From NCBI RefSeq assembly GCF_007741535.1, contig NZ_CP036525.1, forward strand, positions 5,146,001 through 5,210,000: 64,000 nucleotides of DNA, in the 5' to 3' direction. A program made the translations under genes and the position numbers. This document shows, in pieces, positions 44,311 to 54,247 of this stretch (the first letter of the stretch is position 1; each line of letters starts with the position of its first letter). The stretch is from Rubripirellula lacrimiformis. GTDB taxonomy: Bacteria; Planctomycetota; Planctomycetia; Pirellulales; Pirellulaceae. The notes beneath the pieces were generated by a model. It was not told where the DNA came from, ran no database searches, and saw only the letters and a program-made list of their open reading frames with translations.

Positions 44311-46905
44311 TTACGCCGGGTCTTTTAGCTTTTCAAGGCGTGCGGCTTCCCTGCGGACCTGTTGGGCGGTGGCCGGAAGATACGACATCCCTTCCACCCA
44401 TTGGGTTAACGTGTATTCCAACTGCCGCGAACCCGGCTGGTACAAACTCCCCAGCTTGGCTTGCAGAAAGTCGTCACGCCATTGTTCACGACTGGCGACG
44501 GTTACGAACAATCCACCGTCCCTGATCTGTTCGATCATCTGTCGTGTGAAGAGGTCAACATATCGATCGGCTCGATTTCTTTCGATCCAGTAACGGTGCG
44601 CCCGCCCATCTAGCATTTTCACGCCTCCGAACGAGTTCCACAGGTGTCCGAAGCCGACCGTGTTCCAACCGTGCTGATACCGCCGCCACTCATGAATCAC
44701 CGCGATCCGGCGTGAACGACGCCGCAGATCATCCGAGGGAATCATATCTACCAGCGGCTTGTCGCTGACCAGCGATTTCATCGTCGGATCGGCATTCAAA
44801 GCGTGCAGCGCCAATCGCTCGGCTGGTTCCGCGATTCGGACCAATCCAATCAAGCCTTCCTGACCGTCCAAGACAAGTTGCCGAACCTCTCGCGACCATT
44901 TCAACAACACCTCCGTCGCCAACTGCCGATTGACGACGGCTCGCATGACTGCATCCTGCGTGGTTTGACCATCACCGGAATCCTCCGTCGTCGCGCCAGC
45001 GGGGCGAGCCCCCACCGAGTCAGCAAGTTCGGTGATGGCAGAATCGAGATCGGCGATGGCGGAATCAAGTTCCATCCCCATTGCATCGCTATTCTGATCC
45101 TCTTCGCCCAGTGCGACGGACAAACCAAGGTTCAAGGACGCCAAACTCACTAGCCCCCTCAGTTCGGAAAATCCGACATGAAAGCCAATCGTTTCCGCGT
45201 CATCGAGCTCTAGCCTCAGCCGATCCGTGATCTGAGGGCGAATGTGAGTCCCAGCGGTTATCGGGCTCATCGCTTCGAAAGAGATCGCGCGTGATATCGG
45301 AAGGTCGTAGCTAAGGCCTTGTCGAGGATTTTTTGCCGCTGGGATCGATTCCGCCAACATGCTCCGGCGCCAACCGTCCATCTGCATCGGTGTCGTCACC
45401 CACCGGGACGCCATCACGATCAGGATCGGCAGTGCCGCGGCTGCCACCGTCCAAGCGACCACGCGGACGTGAAAGCCACGGTCCATTCGCCCGTCCAACC
45501 AACGTCCAATCAAACGCCACGATGCGAATAGCAACACCGGCGGCACCGCCAACATGGCCCATTGATATCCCACGTAGCCCGTCAAAAATATGACGGTCAT
45601 CATCAGCGAAATCATCGCGAACGCGGGCGTCGCAAAGAACGACAATACTGGCCGTTTGACCCACAACGAAACCAGTTGTCCGCAACCATAAAACGCAAAC
45701 CACCAAGCAACCGAAATCGGTTCCATGTCGCCCATCCGTTGGGGTCCATCCTGGCTTTGCTGAGTGACAAATACCATCGCGATCAAGAACAACGCCGGTA
45801 CCAACGTCGGAATGATCCGCGTCAACCAGATTTGTGATTTAGAAATTCCGCGATCGGCAAAGAAGGCACATTGGCGGCGAACCGAGTCACCATAAAAGGT
45901 GAGCGCCCCCAACCACATCAATGCTAAAGTCGTCACCGGTATCGCCAGCTCGGCCATGGCGTGCATGGGCCGGAAATAGTTTCGTGAAGTTGACATCACA
46001 CACAACACGAAGACGATGACGACCATCGGCAATACAGCCAATTGGACCTGTCGCCATTGTTGCCAAAGCAGTGCGAAAATCGGCGAAGGTCGATACAGCC
46101 CAACAACAGCCATTGGCGGCGGACGATAGGCTTCGGCTGTGACAACAGCGCCCATCGGATTCGAGAGAGTCTTTTCGGTGTCCAACAAACGCCGGCGAGC
46201 CAACCATCGCTGCAACACAAACAGCCCAGCCAAAAACGCCATCCCCACCGCAATTAGCCGCCACCACTGCCACGCCGGGGCCGTCATGTCGGCCAACGAA
46301 TTTGCGTAGCGGTCGTCCATCAAAATGGTTGCGATCACGACGATCACGTACCACGTGATCGAAACGATCGGCAGCAATGCCACCAGCGCCGCTACCGGTG
46401 ATCGCAATGCATACGAACTGGCAAATCCAATCAGCAGCAACGTGGCACTAAAGAACATCGCTTGCAAAACCCCGGTCATCGTCAACATGCCGGGGAACGC
46501 CCGTGCAACATGCTGGTCAGAGTGAGGCAACGCCCATATGCAGATCCACAAAGAACAGGACGCCAACAACCAAGCACCGGCAACGGCCAGTGCCGAGACC
46601 AAGAGCTTCGAGTCCGCAATCAGCTGCCATCGAAGCGGCAGAGTTCGCAGCCAGCGAAACGTGCCTGTTTCTTCTTCGGTACCGATCAACATCGCCGGGG
46701 CGCCGATGGCGACTAGATTGGGCAGCAACACCCACATCATCACGGCAATCACCATCGCCGCACGGCCGCCGTCATCGCTGGTCGCAGAGACGAAGGCAAC
46801 CAACAGTGGAGCAGCAAGAATTGCGATCCCGATGGCCAGCAACAACGGCTTGATCATCAAACCGTCTTTCCAAACCAGCCGTTGCCAAATTCGTTGTGTG
46901 TTCAT
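44311..46905 (-). CDS. ABC-2 type permease with large extracytoplasmic C-terminal region
   Basis: 864 residues. Two sets of about six hydrophobic helices (about 20-255 and 290-500), for example LLLAIGIAILAAPLLVAFVS, VALVALLPIVSITWYVIVVI, AVLPMVVIVFVLCVMS, AMISLMMTVIFLTGYVG and VAWTVAAAALPILIVMAS. The first helices resemble ABC-2 permeases (IGTEEETGTFRWLRTLPLRW is the cytoplasmic coupling segment). After about 500 there is an about 360-residue soluble domain without motifs I recognise. The gene is third in an operon after a GntR regulator and an ATPase, as in the YtrA-type systems. ATG at 46905; the frame is open 18 codons further. Transported substrate unknown. Confidence 0.85.
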   Translation of the reverse strand: MNTQRIWQRLVWKDGLMIKPLLLAIGIAILAAPLLVAFVSATSDDGGRAAMVIAVMMWVLLPNLVAIGAPAMLIGTEEETGTFRWLRTLPLRWQLIADSKLLVSALAVAGAWLLASCSLWICIWALPHSDQHVARAFPGMLTMTGVLQAMFFSATLLLIGFASSYALRSPVAALVALLPIVSITWYVIVVIATILMDDRYANSLADMTAPAWQWWRLIAVGMAFLAGLFVLQRWLARRRLLDTEKTLSNPMGAVVTAEAYRPPPMAVVGLYRPSPIFALLWQQWRQVQLAVLPMVVIVFVLCVMSTSRNYFRPMHAMAELAIPVTTLALMWLGALTFYGDSVRRQCAFFADRGISKSQIWLTRIIPTLVPALFLIAMVFVTQQSQDGPQRMGDMEPISVAWWFAFYGCGQLVSLWVKRPVLSFFATPAFAMISLMMTVIFLTGYVGYQWAMLAVPPVLLFASWRLIGRWLDGRMDRGFHVRVVAWTVAAAALPILIVMASRWVTTPMQMDGWRRSMLAESIPAAKNPRQGLSYDLPISRAISFEAMSPITAGTHIRPQITDRLRLELDDAETIGFHVGFSELRGLVSLASLNLGLSVALGEEDQNSDAMGMELDSAIADLDSAITELADSVGARPAGATTEDSGDGQTTQDAVMRAVVNRQLATEVLLKWSREVRQLVLDGQEGLIGLVRIAEPAERLALHALNADPTMKSLVSDKPLVDMIPSDDLRRRSRRIAVIHEWRRYQHGWNTVGFGHLWNSFGGVKMLDGRAHRYWIERNRADRYVDLFTRQMIEQIRDGGLFVTVASREQWRDDFLQAKLGSLYQPGSRQLEYTLTQWVEGMSYLPATAQQVRREAARLEKLKDPA

Positions 46906-46974
46906 CGTACCCATGCCAAGACAAGTAAACCGCAGACCGCAAACGCCAAAATCCGTCAACCCAATCGCGTCGGG

Positions 46975-48003
46975 CTAACGATGCAGCGAATGGTCCGTGA
47001 TAGAGCGTGCAGGGACTGTTTGACCAGCAACCGCATGCTCGGATGTCCCCCGACGATCGTTCGGTCCATTCATGCCCGGACCAATCGCATCTGAGTTCAG
47101 CGCTGCGGGCCGGACGGCGCGGTCGTCACAAACCGCGACAAAAATTTCTTCTAGCGTTGCCGGTACCGCCACGGCATCGGTCACACCGCTATCGGGACCG
47201 TAGAACGCACGCCAATCGTCCGACAAGTCCGACACGACCCATCGCATCTGACGCCCATTGCGTGATTCGCACAGCACGTTGCCCGCGGGCACGGCAACCG
47301 TTGTACTGGCGTGATCCAACGTTGCCGTCACGATCAACGTCCTGGCCCGCAACGTTTCCAACGGCTCGCATACTTTCAACATCCCCTTGTGGACGATCGC
47401 GACCCAGTCTGCGACACGCTCCACCTCGCTGATCTGGTGGCTCGACAGCAGCACGGTTCGGCCCAGCGCCGCCCGATCGACCATCGATTCCAAGAACTGA
47501 CGCCGCACCATCGGGTCCAAACCGCTGGTCGGTTCGTCCAAAATCAGAAGCTTGGGGTCATGTGCGGTCGCAAGCGCTAGGGCGACTTTCGCTCGCTGGC
47601 CTTTGCTCATGTTCTTTAGCCGAACGCCCGTCGGAACATCAAACGCCGCCAACAACTCCAGATACCGCAGCGGAAACGCGTCGTCGTAAAACGCCGATGT
47701 GAACCAACCGATTTCCTCTGCCTTCATCCAGTCGTATAGCGCCGGTGCATCCGACACATAGCCGATCGATTGCCGGATTTGCATCGCACCATCGGACGCC
47801 GAGTGGCCCAGCACCGTGGCGCTCCCCGAATCGGGCTGAACAAAGCCGGTCAGGATGCGAATCATCGTCGTCTTCCCCGCCCCGTTCTCGCCAAGCAGCG
47901 CGAACACGACACCCTCGGGCACTTCCAGCGACAAGTGATCCAGTGCCTGAGTGCGACCGTACCGTTTGCAGACATTTCGAAGCGAGATGATGGAGTCAGA
48001 CAT
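46975..48003 (-). CDS. ABC transporter ATP-binding protein
   Basis: 342 residues. ABC ATPase core: Walker A LLGENGAGKTTMIRIL, Q-loop SIGYVSDAPALYDW, signature LKNMSKGQRAKVALALA (SKGQ, a common variant of LSGGQ), Walker B KLLILDEPTSGLDP, H-loop LLSSHQISEVER. The last 130 residues form a C-terminal domain with no named family. ATG at 48003 (MSDSIISLRNVCKRYG) is the ABC start; the frame is open to 48156 within the GntR gene's stop region. 69 bases separate it from the permease gene. Confidence 0.92.
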   Translation of the reverse strand: MSDSIISLRNVCKRYGRTQALDHLSLEVPEGVVFALLGENGAGKTTMIRILTGFVQPDSGSATVLGHSASDGAMQIRQSIGYVSDAPALYDWMKAEEIGWFTSAFYDDAFPLRYLELLAAFDVPTGVRLKNMSKGQRAKVALALATAHDPKLLILDEPTSGLDPMVRRQFLESMVDRAALGRTVLLSSHQISEVERVADWVAIVHKGMLKVCEPLETLRARTLIVTATLDHASTTVAVPAGNVLCESRNGRQMRWVVSDLSDDWRAFYGPDSGVTDAVAVPATLEEIFVAVCDDRAVRPAALNSDAIGPGMNGPNDRRGTSEHAVAGQTVPARSITDHSLHR

Positions 48004-48073
48004 AGGACTAGTCCCTCGAGAACGCGTGGTTTGGTGATAAGTTTGGTGAGTTGGCAAAGACGCTGCGTCGCAC

Positions 48074-48547
48074 CTATCCACTGGATCCGGATGCCGAATC
48101 ATCCGGCGACGGCGACTGGCCGCCGGACGCTGAATCGGATCCGTTTTCAGATGCAACCGGCGCCGAACTTCCCGACTGCTTGGCCAGTTCCAGCTCGAAG
48201 ATTGTCCGCAGATCGTCCGCCGTCATGCCGCCGGACAACGCATCCGCCATCGCACGACGCACGGCATCGGCGACCAAGGAATTGCGAGCCTTGGTGCAGC
48301 GAGTGATCGCATCGCGGCGGACAATCATGCCTCGCCCCCGCAGCGGCTCTAGCACCAAGTCACTCTGCAGCTCGGTATAGGCCCGTGCGATCGTGTTCGG
48401 GTTGATGGCCAAGTCACTCGCCAACTGCCGAACACTTGGCACCATCTGGCCACCCACCAAGACACCGTCGGCGACCGCCAACTTCACTTGCCGGACGATC
48501 TGTTCGTAAATGGCGACGTCGCCAGAAGGATCAATTGAAAAAAACAT
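48074..48547 (-). CDS. GntR-family (YtrA-type) transcriptional regulator
   Basis: 157 residues. Winged helix (about 10-75): DPSGDVAIYEQIVRQVKLAV, GGQMVPSVRQLASDLAINPN, TIARAYTELQSDLVLEPLRG then GRGMIV, the GntR DNA-binding domain. A short C-terminal tail of about 60 residues ends in a Ser/Gly/Asp-rich stretch, so no large effector domain, as in the YtrA subfamily that controls adjacent ABC transporter operons. It is first in the operon with the ATPase and permease, and an inverted repeat 27-46 bases upstream of its start could be its operator. Confidence 0.9.
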   Translation of the reverse strand: MFFSIDPSGDVAIYEQIVRQVKLAVADGVLVGGQMVPSVRQLASDLAINPNTIARAYTELQSDLVLEPLRGRGMIVRRDAITRCTKARNSLVADAVRRAMADALSGGMTADDLRTIFELELAKQSGSSAPVASENGSDSASGGQSPSPDDSASGSSG

Positions 48548-48573
48548 TCGCACCACTCGCCGTAAGAGACCCG

Positions 48574-48593
48574 TGTACTGCCGTAATAGTACA
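48574..48593 (-). promoter_or_regulatory. Inverted-repeat candidate operator of the GntR operon
   Basis: On the minus strand TGTACT-8 bases-AGTACA, a perfect 6-bp inverted repeat, lies 27 bases upstream of the GntR ATG. YtrA-type regulators bind palindromic sites at their own promoters, so autoregulation is inferred. Confidence 0.6.
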
Positions 48594-48653
48594 GCAGCTC
48601 TAGCCGAGTGTCAAGACTTTGCGGCTCGTATATCCGGCCGGCAGTTACGTTGC

Positions 48654-48731
48654 GTTCGTAGTACCGGCTTCAGCCGGCTTCGGTAGCCCCGACGATCAGG
48701 CTCGATTCCGCCTAAAGTCGGTACTACAAAC
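48654..48731. repeat. Imperfect palindromic (REP-like) intergenic element
   Basis: GTTCGTAGTACCGGCTTCAG then CCGG (48654-48677) pairs with 48708-48731 over 24 positions, 20 of them matching; the loop is 30 bases. It lies between two minus-strand transcription units. I recall GTAGTACCG-type palindromes as frequent in Rhodopirellula-like genomes, but did not check this. Confidence 0.75.
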
Positions 48732-48757
48732 GGTGCGGATGGACTTTCCGTCCAAGC

Positions 48758-48790
48758 AAAAAGAAACCTCTCCGGGATTACCGGAGAGGC
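48758..48790 (-). terminator. Intrinsic terminator of the Gld/DUF4340 operon
   Basis: On the minus strand CCTCTCCGG and CCGGAGAGG form a 9-bp stem around TAATC, followed by TTTCTTTTT. It lies 78 bases past the stop of the DUF4340 gene. Confidence 0.88.
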
Positions 48791-48867
48791 TTCGAAATTC
48801 ATCAGGGATTGACCGCCGCGGAATCAACGGCGGCGGTCTGGATCCCAAATCACGCAATACCAGCGGA

Positions 48868-50916
48868 TCAGTTGCCGGGGAATCCGGCGCCTGGGTTACC
48901 GAACGAAGGCATCTGCATGCTAGGGCCACCGGTCGATGGTGGTCCGGCAGGAGTTGATGAACCAAACAGGTCTTCGCGTTTGATCCGCAACTGCGAATAG
49001 GTGCCTTCGGGAATGACGTAGTACCAGTCAGCGAATCGTTCGTTCAGTTCACGCACCCTGCGCTGAGCCGCTTCAAGTTGATCTTTCCGTGCATCCAACT
49101 TGCGTTGGTTTTCTTTCGTAATCTTCTCTTGTTCGGCTTCCAAACGTTCTTGAAGCTCTTCTTGCGTTAACTGTTGATCATCCGCCTTGGCGTCCGCATC
49201 ATCGGCTTTTTGCTCTGGTGCATCGGCCGGCTTCGCATCATCGTTCTCTGCGTCAGGATCATCTTCAGTACCATCCTGCGCCTGACCGGTTCCCGATGCC
49301 TCGCCTTCGCCAGCGGTTTCGGTTTCGCCCGACTTCTCTACGGCTTCTTCGCCGGCTTCTGTGCCCGCATCGCCGGAAGTCGGTTCCGCCTCCGACGGCT
49401 GATCAGACTCCTGTGGTTTGTCCGATTCGGCTGGCATGTCTTCAGCGGCTTCTTCGGCAGCCGGCTCGTCACCGCCCTGCTCTTCTTCGCTAACGTCTTC
49501 CTTTTCGGTTTCAGCGGGTTCCTCGGTTTCAGCAGGCTCCTCTGCTGCCTCTTCCTTCATCTCGGCCTCTTCGGCGGCAGGCTCGGCTTTGGTTGCTTCC
49601 TCGCTGGCGGGTTCGTCGACCTCCGCGGCAGGTTCATCGATTTTGGGCGGGTTCAGCATCGCATCGAGTTCTTCTAGAGTTTGCGGGATCGCCCGCAGTT
49701 CTGGCACGGGGAACTTCGATTCGTCGACCATGGTGGTGACGAACAGGTAGCGATTGACACCACTATCGGATGCTGTTTCGCTGCCTTCGGCGTCGCCGTC
49801 CTCGGTTCCAGCATCTTCGCCGGACCCGACACCTGCGATGTTGCCGAAGCGGATCAGATACTTGACGCCGTCCTTCAACGACACGCTCAGTTCGCCGTTA
49901 GCCGACAGAATTTCTGCTTGGCCATCGGCACCTGCTTCGATCGGATAGAAACCACGCTGAGCCAAGGATGCGATTGCATCTTGGTTGGACAGCAAGTCAG
50001 CACTGGCTTTTAGCGTTGCGCTAACGCCCTCTGGCTTGCGGAACACGTTGACAATTTTCAAGTCATCCAATGCATTCTTCAGCTCGTTCAGCTTGGTCTT
50101 GTTCAGCTCTTTGCCAGCCGGGATTTCGACGTTCTTGCCTTCCACTCGCGGGTCGTTGGGATCAAATTCCTGCAGCGAAGCCAGTTCATACTGAGCCCCA
50201 TCCAATTTGATATCGGCGGTATATTGGCGGCTAAGCGAGATGCCTCGCTGGCCCAACGTCGCGGTGTAGTCCTTGATCTGCAGACTGTCGATGTCGATGC
50301 TGCTTAGCTGCAGCAAGTCGTCTTCGATCCAGTCGCGGAAGTTGGTGGTCAACGGTGATTCGTCGAACTTCACGACGTAGACCGGATCCTGGTTCGGAAT
50401 GCGCACATACCGTTTGGTGGGATCGTCTTTCAGTGCGTCCCCGATGATCAACGACGCCAAGACTTCCTGGGCTTCGTTTTTGAAGGTCACCAATCGACCG
50501 ACGCCTTCGTCACCGACTTCTAGATCTTCGAGCGCCGGTTCGGCGACGCCCAGATCGTCATGGTCTTCGGCGTTTTCGGTTTGGATATCCAAAATCTTGA
50601 CGCCCACCAGCGCGTTGGCCGCATCCTTCATCTGTTCGATCGCGTCGGCCGGGTAGCCTTCGCGTGAAGGGATCGTCCACAAGCCTGATTCGCGGTCCTT
50701 GCGGACTTCGAACGTGTCCAAAGTGCCTTGGGTTTCGTCGAACGTGACGACCTTCATGCTGGCCGCAGCCAACGGATCGGTAAACGTTTCGAACAGCATC
50801 TGACCAGCTTCGTTATCCGCTTGGGTAACGGGCCGGGGCCAAGCGACCAAAGCAGCGACGCCAGCGACAACAGCCGCAGCGCCCCAGAACAGTCCAGTTT
50901 TCTTGCCTTCGTTCAT
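48868..50916 (-). CDS. DUF4340-domain protein with long acidic linker
   Basis: 682 residues. One N-terminal transmembrane helix (TGLFWGAAAVVAGVAALVAW), then two DUF4340-type regions (about 40-190: FDETQGTLDTFEVRKDRE, WTIPSREGYPADAIEQMKDA; about 190-400). Residues about 420-580 are almost entirely Glu/Ala/Pro/Asp and surely disordered. The C-terminal part has a coiled coil (QERLEAEQEKITKENQRKLD) with FADWYYVIPEGTYSQLRIKR. DUF4340 proteins follow Gld-type ABC genes in many planctomycetes, as here, where the gene follows the GldF-GldG fusion after 105 bases. Role unknown; a periplasmic partner of the transporter is inferred. ATG at 50916. Confidence 0.85.
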   Translation of the reverse strand: MNEGKKTGLFWGAAAVVAGVAALVAWPRPVTQADNEAGQMLFETFTDPLAAASMKVVTFDETQGTLDTFEVRKDRESGLWTIPSREGYPADAIEQMKDAANALVGVKILDIQTENAEDHDDLGVAEPALEDLEVGDEGVGRLVTFKNEAQEVLASLIIGDALKDDPTKRYVRIPNQDPVYVVKFDESPLTTNFRDWIEDDLLQLSSIDIDSLQIKDYTATLGQRGISLSRQYTADIKLDGAQYELASLQEFDPNDPRVEGKNVEIPAGKELNKTKLNELKNALDDLKIVNVFRKPEGVSATLKASADLLSNQDAIASLAQRGFYPIEAGADGQAEILSANGELSVSLKDGVKYLIRFGNIAGVGSGEDAGTEDGDAEGSETASDSGVNRYLFVTTMVDESKFPVPELRAIPQTLEELDAMLNPPKIDEPAAEVDEPASEEATKAEPAAEEAEMKEEAAEEPAETEEPAETEKEDVSEEEQGGDEPAAEEAAEDMPAESDKPQESDQPSEAEPTSGDAGTEAGEEAVEKSGETETAGEGEASGTGQAQDGTEDDPDAENDDAKPADAPEQKADDADAKADDQQLTQEELQERLEAEQEKITKENQRKLDARKDQLEAAQRRVRELNERFADWYYVIPEGTYSQLRIKREDLFGSSTPAGPPSTGGPSMQMPSFGNPGAGFPGN

Positions 50917-51021
50917 TGGGAAAGATTTTAGGTTTAAGGTATTAGGCGTTAGGTAAAACAACGGTGGCTTTGGGATCGGGCGTTGGTTTTGATTGAAAAC
51001 CAAACGCCGAATCCGTAACAC

Positions 51022-53955
51022 CTACTTCAATCGGCTCTTGCTGATGTTTTCGCGTTCTCGCAGTCGCCGAGCGGCGAACACGATCACGCCAACCACCAAC
51101 GGTGGGATGCATGGCAGGGTGACCGCAGCGGCTTTGACCTTGTTCTGAATCTTGGTCACTTCGTCGGCTGCGGCTCGTTCGATATCACGCACTTTCAGTT
51201 CGCGATCCCGTTCCAGTTTGGTTCGCTTGACGTCCAGTTTGCGTTGTTCCAGTTCCTGTTGGGTTTGGAACGTTTGCAACTTGGCCTGCAATTCGGCACG
51301 CGAAACATTGCCATCGGCGTTCTGTTTCTGCAGCTTCTCGACCTCTTCTTGCAGTTCCTTCATGCGAGCCTGCTGAGCCTCTTGGGCATCGCGGATCGCA
51401 GCATCGTATTCCGTCTGGAAATCTTTACTGCCATTGCGAACCGCGGTGCGAGCCTCTTCCTTGACCGAGTCGATCATGCGTAGGGAAGCAAAGATCGGCT
51501 CGTGCTTACGAACTTCGATGAAATCGTACTGGCCGGTCAGCCAGTCGATACAGTTCAGCACGAAGGTAACGTTTTGAAACTGGAACCGTGCCTCGGTGAC
51601 AACGTTCGGATCCGCTCGGATCATCAGGAACTCGGGCAACATCATGTCCGTGTCGGCCACGTACACCGCTTTGATCCCCGGCGCGTTGGTGTCCGGTTTG
51701 GACTGCTGCTCGGCTGGGTCTGCCGCACCGTCCTCGCCTTCGCCTTCGGCCTGTTCTGCGTCGTCGGCGGCCGCACGCGTGGCGCCTTCGATCGCCATCG
51801 CGATGGGGATCGATGGTTTGATGCCCTTGGTTTCGCGAGCCACCGTGGTCTGACCGGTCATGATCTGCTGCATCTTGGTGCCGTCGATCAAACCGCTAAG
51901 TCCACCGGTTTGTAGCAGCGGCGTGTGCTTCAGCGGCGATCCGGCCTTGGCCAACACGGCACCAGCGACAATCCCTAGCACCTCTTGCATGCCCGACGTG
52001 ATTGGGTTGTCTTGGCTTAACGCCATTCCCATTTCGGCACCTGGTGCCTCTTCGTCGATAAAGATCCATAGCTCGTTAGCCTGGTCGTCCAGGGTCGGGT
52101 ACGGATTGTGTTGTTGCCACACCAAATCAGGCGTGTACATCTCTTGCATGCCGGCGCGTCCTGGGATCTCGACGCCTAGCAGGTCCCACAACTGGCGAAT
52201 GTCGGCCTTCGGTTGTGGTCCACCACCGCCACCAAACATGCCGCCGGGAGCCTGTTTCGGCGACCCCGTCGGTGTGATGTAGCCTGCACCGACCGGCGCG
52301 GGATCTTCAAAGATCGCCACTGGCACACCGGCTCGGATGGCTTCCAGCAAACGGTCGAACTGTGGCGGTGCCAACGAAGATGGCTGGACGCACAGCAAAG
52401 CGGCGTAGACATCCGGCGACACCGGCGAATTCAAATCGACTTCTTCGACTTCGTATTGCTTGCCAAGTTCGTCCATCAACGGGTGACGGGGAACCTGTTG
52501 CATCGACATGCCGCTCATCACGGTTCCGCCGGTCAAGCGAGCGTCGGTTGCGACGATCCCCAGTCGTTGGCGAGCCCCGGAAGCGACCGTGTTGATCGAA
52601 CGAACCAGTTCGTATTCCACCGGGATGCCGTATTCGAAGATTGGCACGGTGACCTTTTCTAGACCGGACTTGAATGCCGCCCCCATGATCAATTGTTTCT
52701 GCTGGGACGCACCTCGTTCCTTGACCATCCGCGTTTGCGGCGCGATCCCGAAACGTTCTTCGGCTAGCGCGGCTTCGTCCGAAAACAGTTCGATGTCGTC
52801 ATACAGATTGACGGTAATCTCGCGTCCACGGGCGGCCGCTTCGCTGCGGAATTCCTTCAACAGGTTGATCAGTTCGTAGCGAGTCTTGGCGTAAACCTCG
52901 GGGATTTCCTTGCTGATGAACGCGTCGATGACGATCGGGCGATCTGAATCCAATTCGCGAATCAGCTTCTTGGTTGCGGGCGCCAGCGACGACACTTTGC
53001 CTTCGGTAAAGTCATGGCGGAACACGTCTCGGCTGCGGAACAGGATCACCGCACCAGCCGTGACGACGACCAACGCCAACACGCGGGCAATGTAGTGCCA
53101 AGCCATCGTGTTGCCATCTTTGCCACCGGTCCAGTGACGTCGGCCGATCAGCACCATACAGATATAAAGTGCGACAGCGGCGACCAACACGAAGTAGATG
53201 ACCGACGACGAACTGACCACCCCGCGGCCAAAGTCGTCAAAGGGGCGTGCGATTCCGCTAGCGGCAATCCACTTGGCAATGTTCTGGTTGGGCGAAACGG
53301 ATTCGACCAAGGACGCGAACGCCAAAGGTGCGTTGAACAACGCCCCCAGGATGAAGCCCACCGTCAAGTTGCCGGTCAAGAACGACGCGATCATGCCGAT
53401 CGCAATCATCGTCAGACCGACAAAGTAATAGCCTAGGTAACTGGTGAAGATCAGTCCCGTGTCCAATTCACCTTCGGTCAGGATCGCCAGGGTGACAAAC
53501 GTGCTGATTTGGCTGAACAGGAGCGAAGCGGTGAAAATCGCTGCGGCCGCCATGTATTTACCAATCACGATGTCAAAGTCATCGGCGGGCAACGTCAGCA
53601 GCAATTCGTCGGTGCCCTGCCGCTTTTCTTCGGCCCAGATCGACATGGTGATCGCAGGGATGAAGACCAGCATGATCAGTGGAAACCAATAGTTCAGTTG
53701 GTCCACGGTGGCCAGGTTCTGGTTAAAGAACTCGTACGGCCAAAATGCGGCGACCGAGGTCAGGAACACGAAGATGCACAGGAACACATACCCGGTCGGG
53801 TTGCTGAAGTACCCGACGAAGTTGCGTTTCATGACCGCAAAGGCAGCCTGCTTCGTCCCGGCCAGCAGTGCCACGATGGCAACCAGCAAAGCCAGAAAGA
53901 CGAGGTCGTGAACCAACAGACTCAAAAGGGCGGTGGTTACGTTATTGAGCGCCAT
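51022..53955 (-). CDS. GldF-GldG fusion: ABC-2 permease plus Gldg domain
   Basis: 977 residues. First third: six hydrophobic helices of an ABC-2 permease (LVFLALLVAIVALLAG, VFLCIFVFLTSVAAFW, WFPLIMLVFIPAITMSI, IFTASLLFSQISTFVTLAIL, YFVGLTMIAIGMIASFL, VGFILGALFNAPLAFASLV) as in GldF, with the coupling motif WAEEKRQGTDELLLTLP. After a helix near 290 comes a GldG-like region (SLAPATKKLIRELDSDRPIV, VYAKTRYELINLLKEFRSEA, QRLGIVATDARLTGG, ALLCVQPSSLAPPQFDRLLE). A long coiled coil (about 855-935) and a last membrane helix close the protein. In Bacteroidetes these are two proteins of the gliding ABC transporter; whether motility is the role here is doubtful. ATG at 53955. Confidence 0.85.
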   Translation of the reverse strand: MALNNVTTALLSLLVHDLVFLALLVAIVALLAGTKQAAFAVMKRNFVGYFSNPTGYVFLCIFVFLTSVAAFWPYEFFNQNLATVDQLNYWFPLIMLVFIPAITMSIWAEEKRQGTDELLLTLPADDFDIVIGKYMAAAAIFTASLLFSQISTFVTLAILTEGELDTGLIFTSYLGYYFVGLTMIAIGMIASFLTGNLTVGFILGALFNAPLAFASLVESVSPNQNIAKWIAASGIARPFDDFGRGVVSSSSVIYFVLVAAVALYICMVLIGRRHWTGGKDGNTMAWHYIARVLALVVVTAGAVILFRSRDVFRHDFTEGKVSSLAPATKKLIRELDSDRPIVIDAFISKEIPEVYAKTRYELINLLKEFRSEAAARGREITVNLYDDIELFSDEAALAEERFGIAPQTRMVKERGASQQKQLIMGAAFKSGLEKVTVPIFEYGIPVEYELVRSINTVASGARQRLGIVATDARLTGGTVMSGMSMQQVPRHPLMDELGKQYEVEEVDLNSPVSPDVYAALLCVQPSSLAPPQFDRLLEAIRAGVPVAIFEDPAPVGAGYITPTGSPKQAPGGMFGGGGGPQPKADIRQLWDLLGVEIPGRAGMQEMYTPDLVWQQHNPYPTLDDQANELWIFIDEEAPGAEMGMALSQDNPITSGMQEVLGIVAGAVLAKAGSPLKHTPLLQTGGLSGLIDGTKMQQIMTGQTTVARETKGIKPSIPIAMAIEGATRAAADDAEQAEGEGEDGAADPAEQQSKPDTNAPGIKAVYVADTDMMLPEFLMIRADPNVVTEARFQFQNVTFVLNCIDWLTGQYDFIEVRKHEPIFASLRMIDSVKEEARTAVRNGSKDFQTEYDAAIRDAQEAQQARMKELQEEVEKLQKQNADGNVSRAELQAKLQTFQTQQELEQRKLDVKRTKLERDRELKVRDIERAAADEVTKIQNKVKAAAVTLPCIPPLVVGVIVFAARRLRERENISKSRLK

Positions 53956-54247
53956 CAGATCTTTAGGTTGAGTGAAAGGAACTTAGGTCCGCGGTGGGGG
54001 ACCGCGGTTGATCGGCCGACGCTGGCCAGCCGATCGAAGTGGGATAGGACGGGCCGCAATGACCCGTTTCGTCCGCGATCCGAGTCGCGGTAGACCGGCC
54101 AACACGGGGCGGCCGATCGCATTGATTTTTCTTACAACACCGGTTGGCAACCGTTCGGGGGCTGGTCGGGCGTTGCCCACGGTTCGACAAATGAAAGCGT
54201 CCCGCGGGCGTCAATCCGGCGCGGGCCGGTAGCGGGGGATCGACGCT

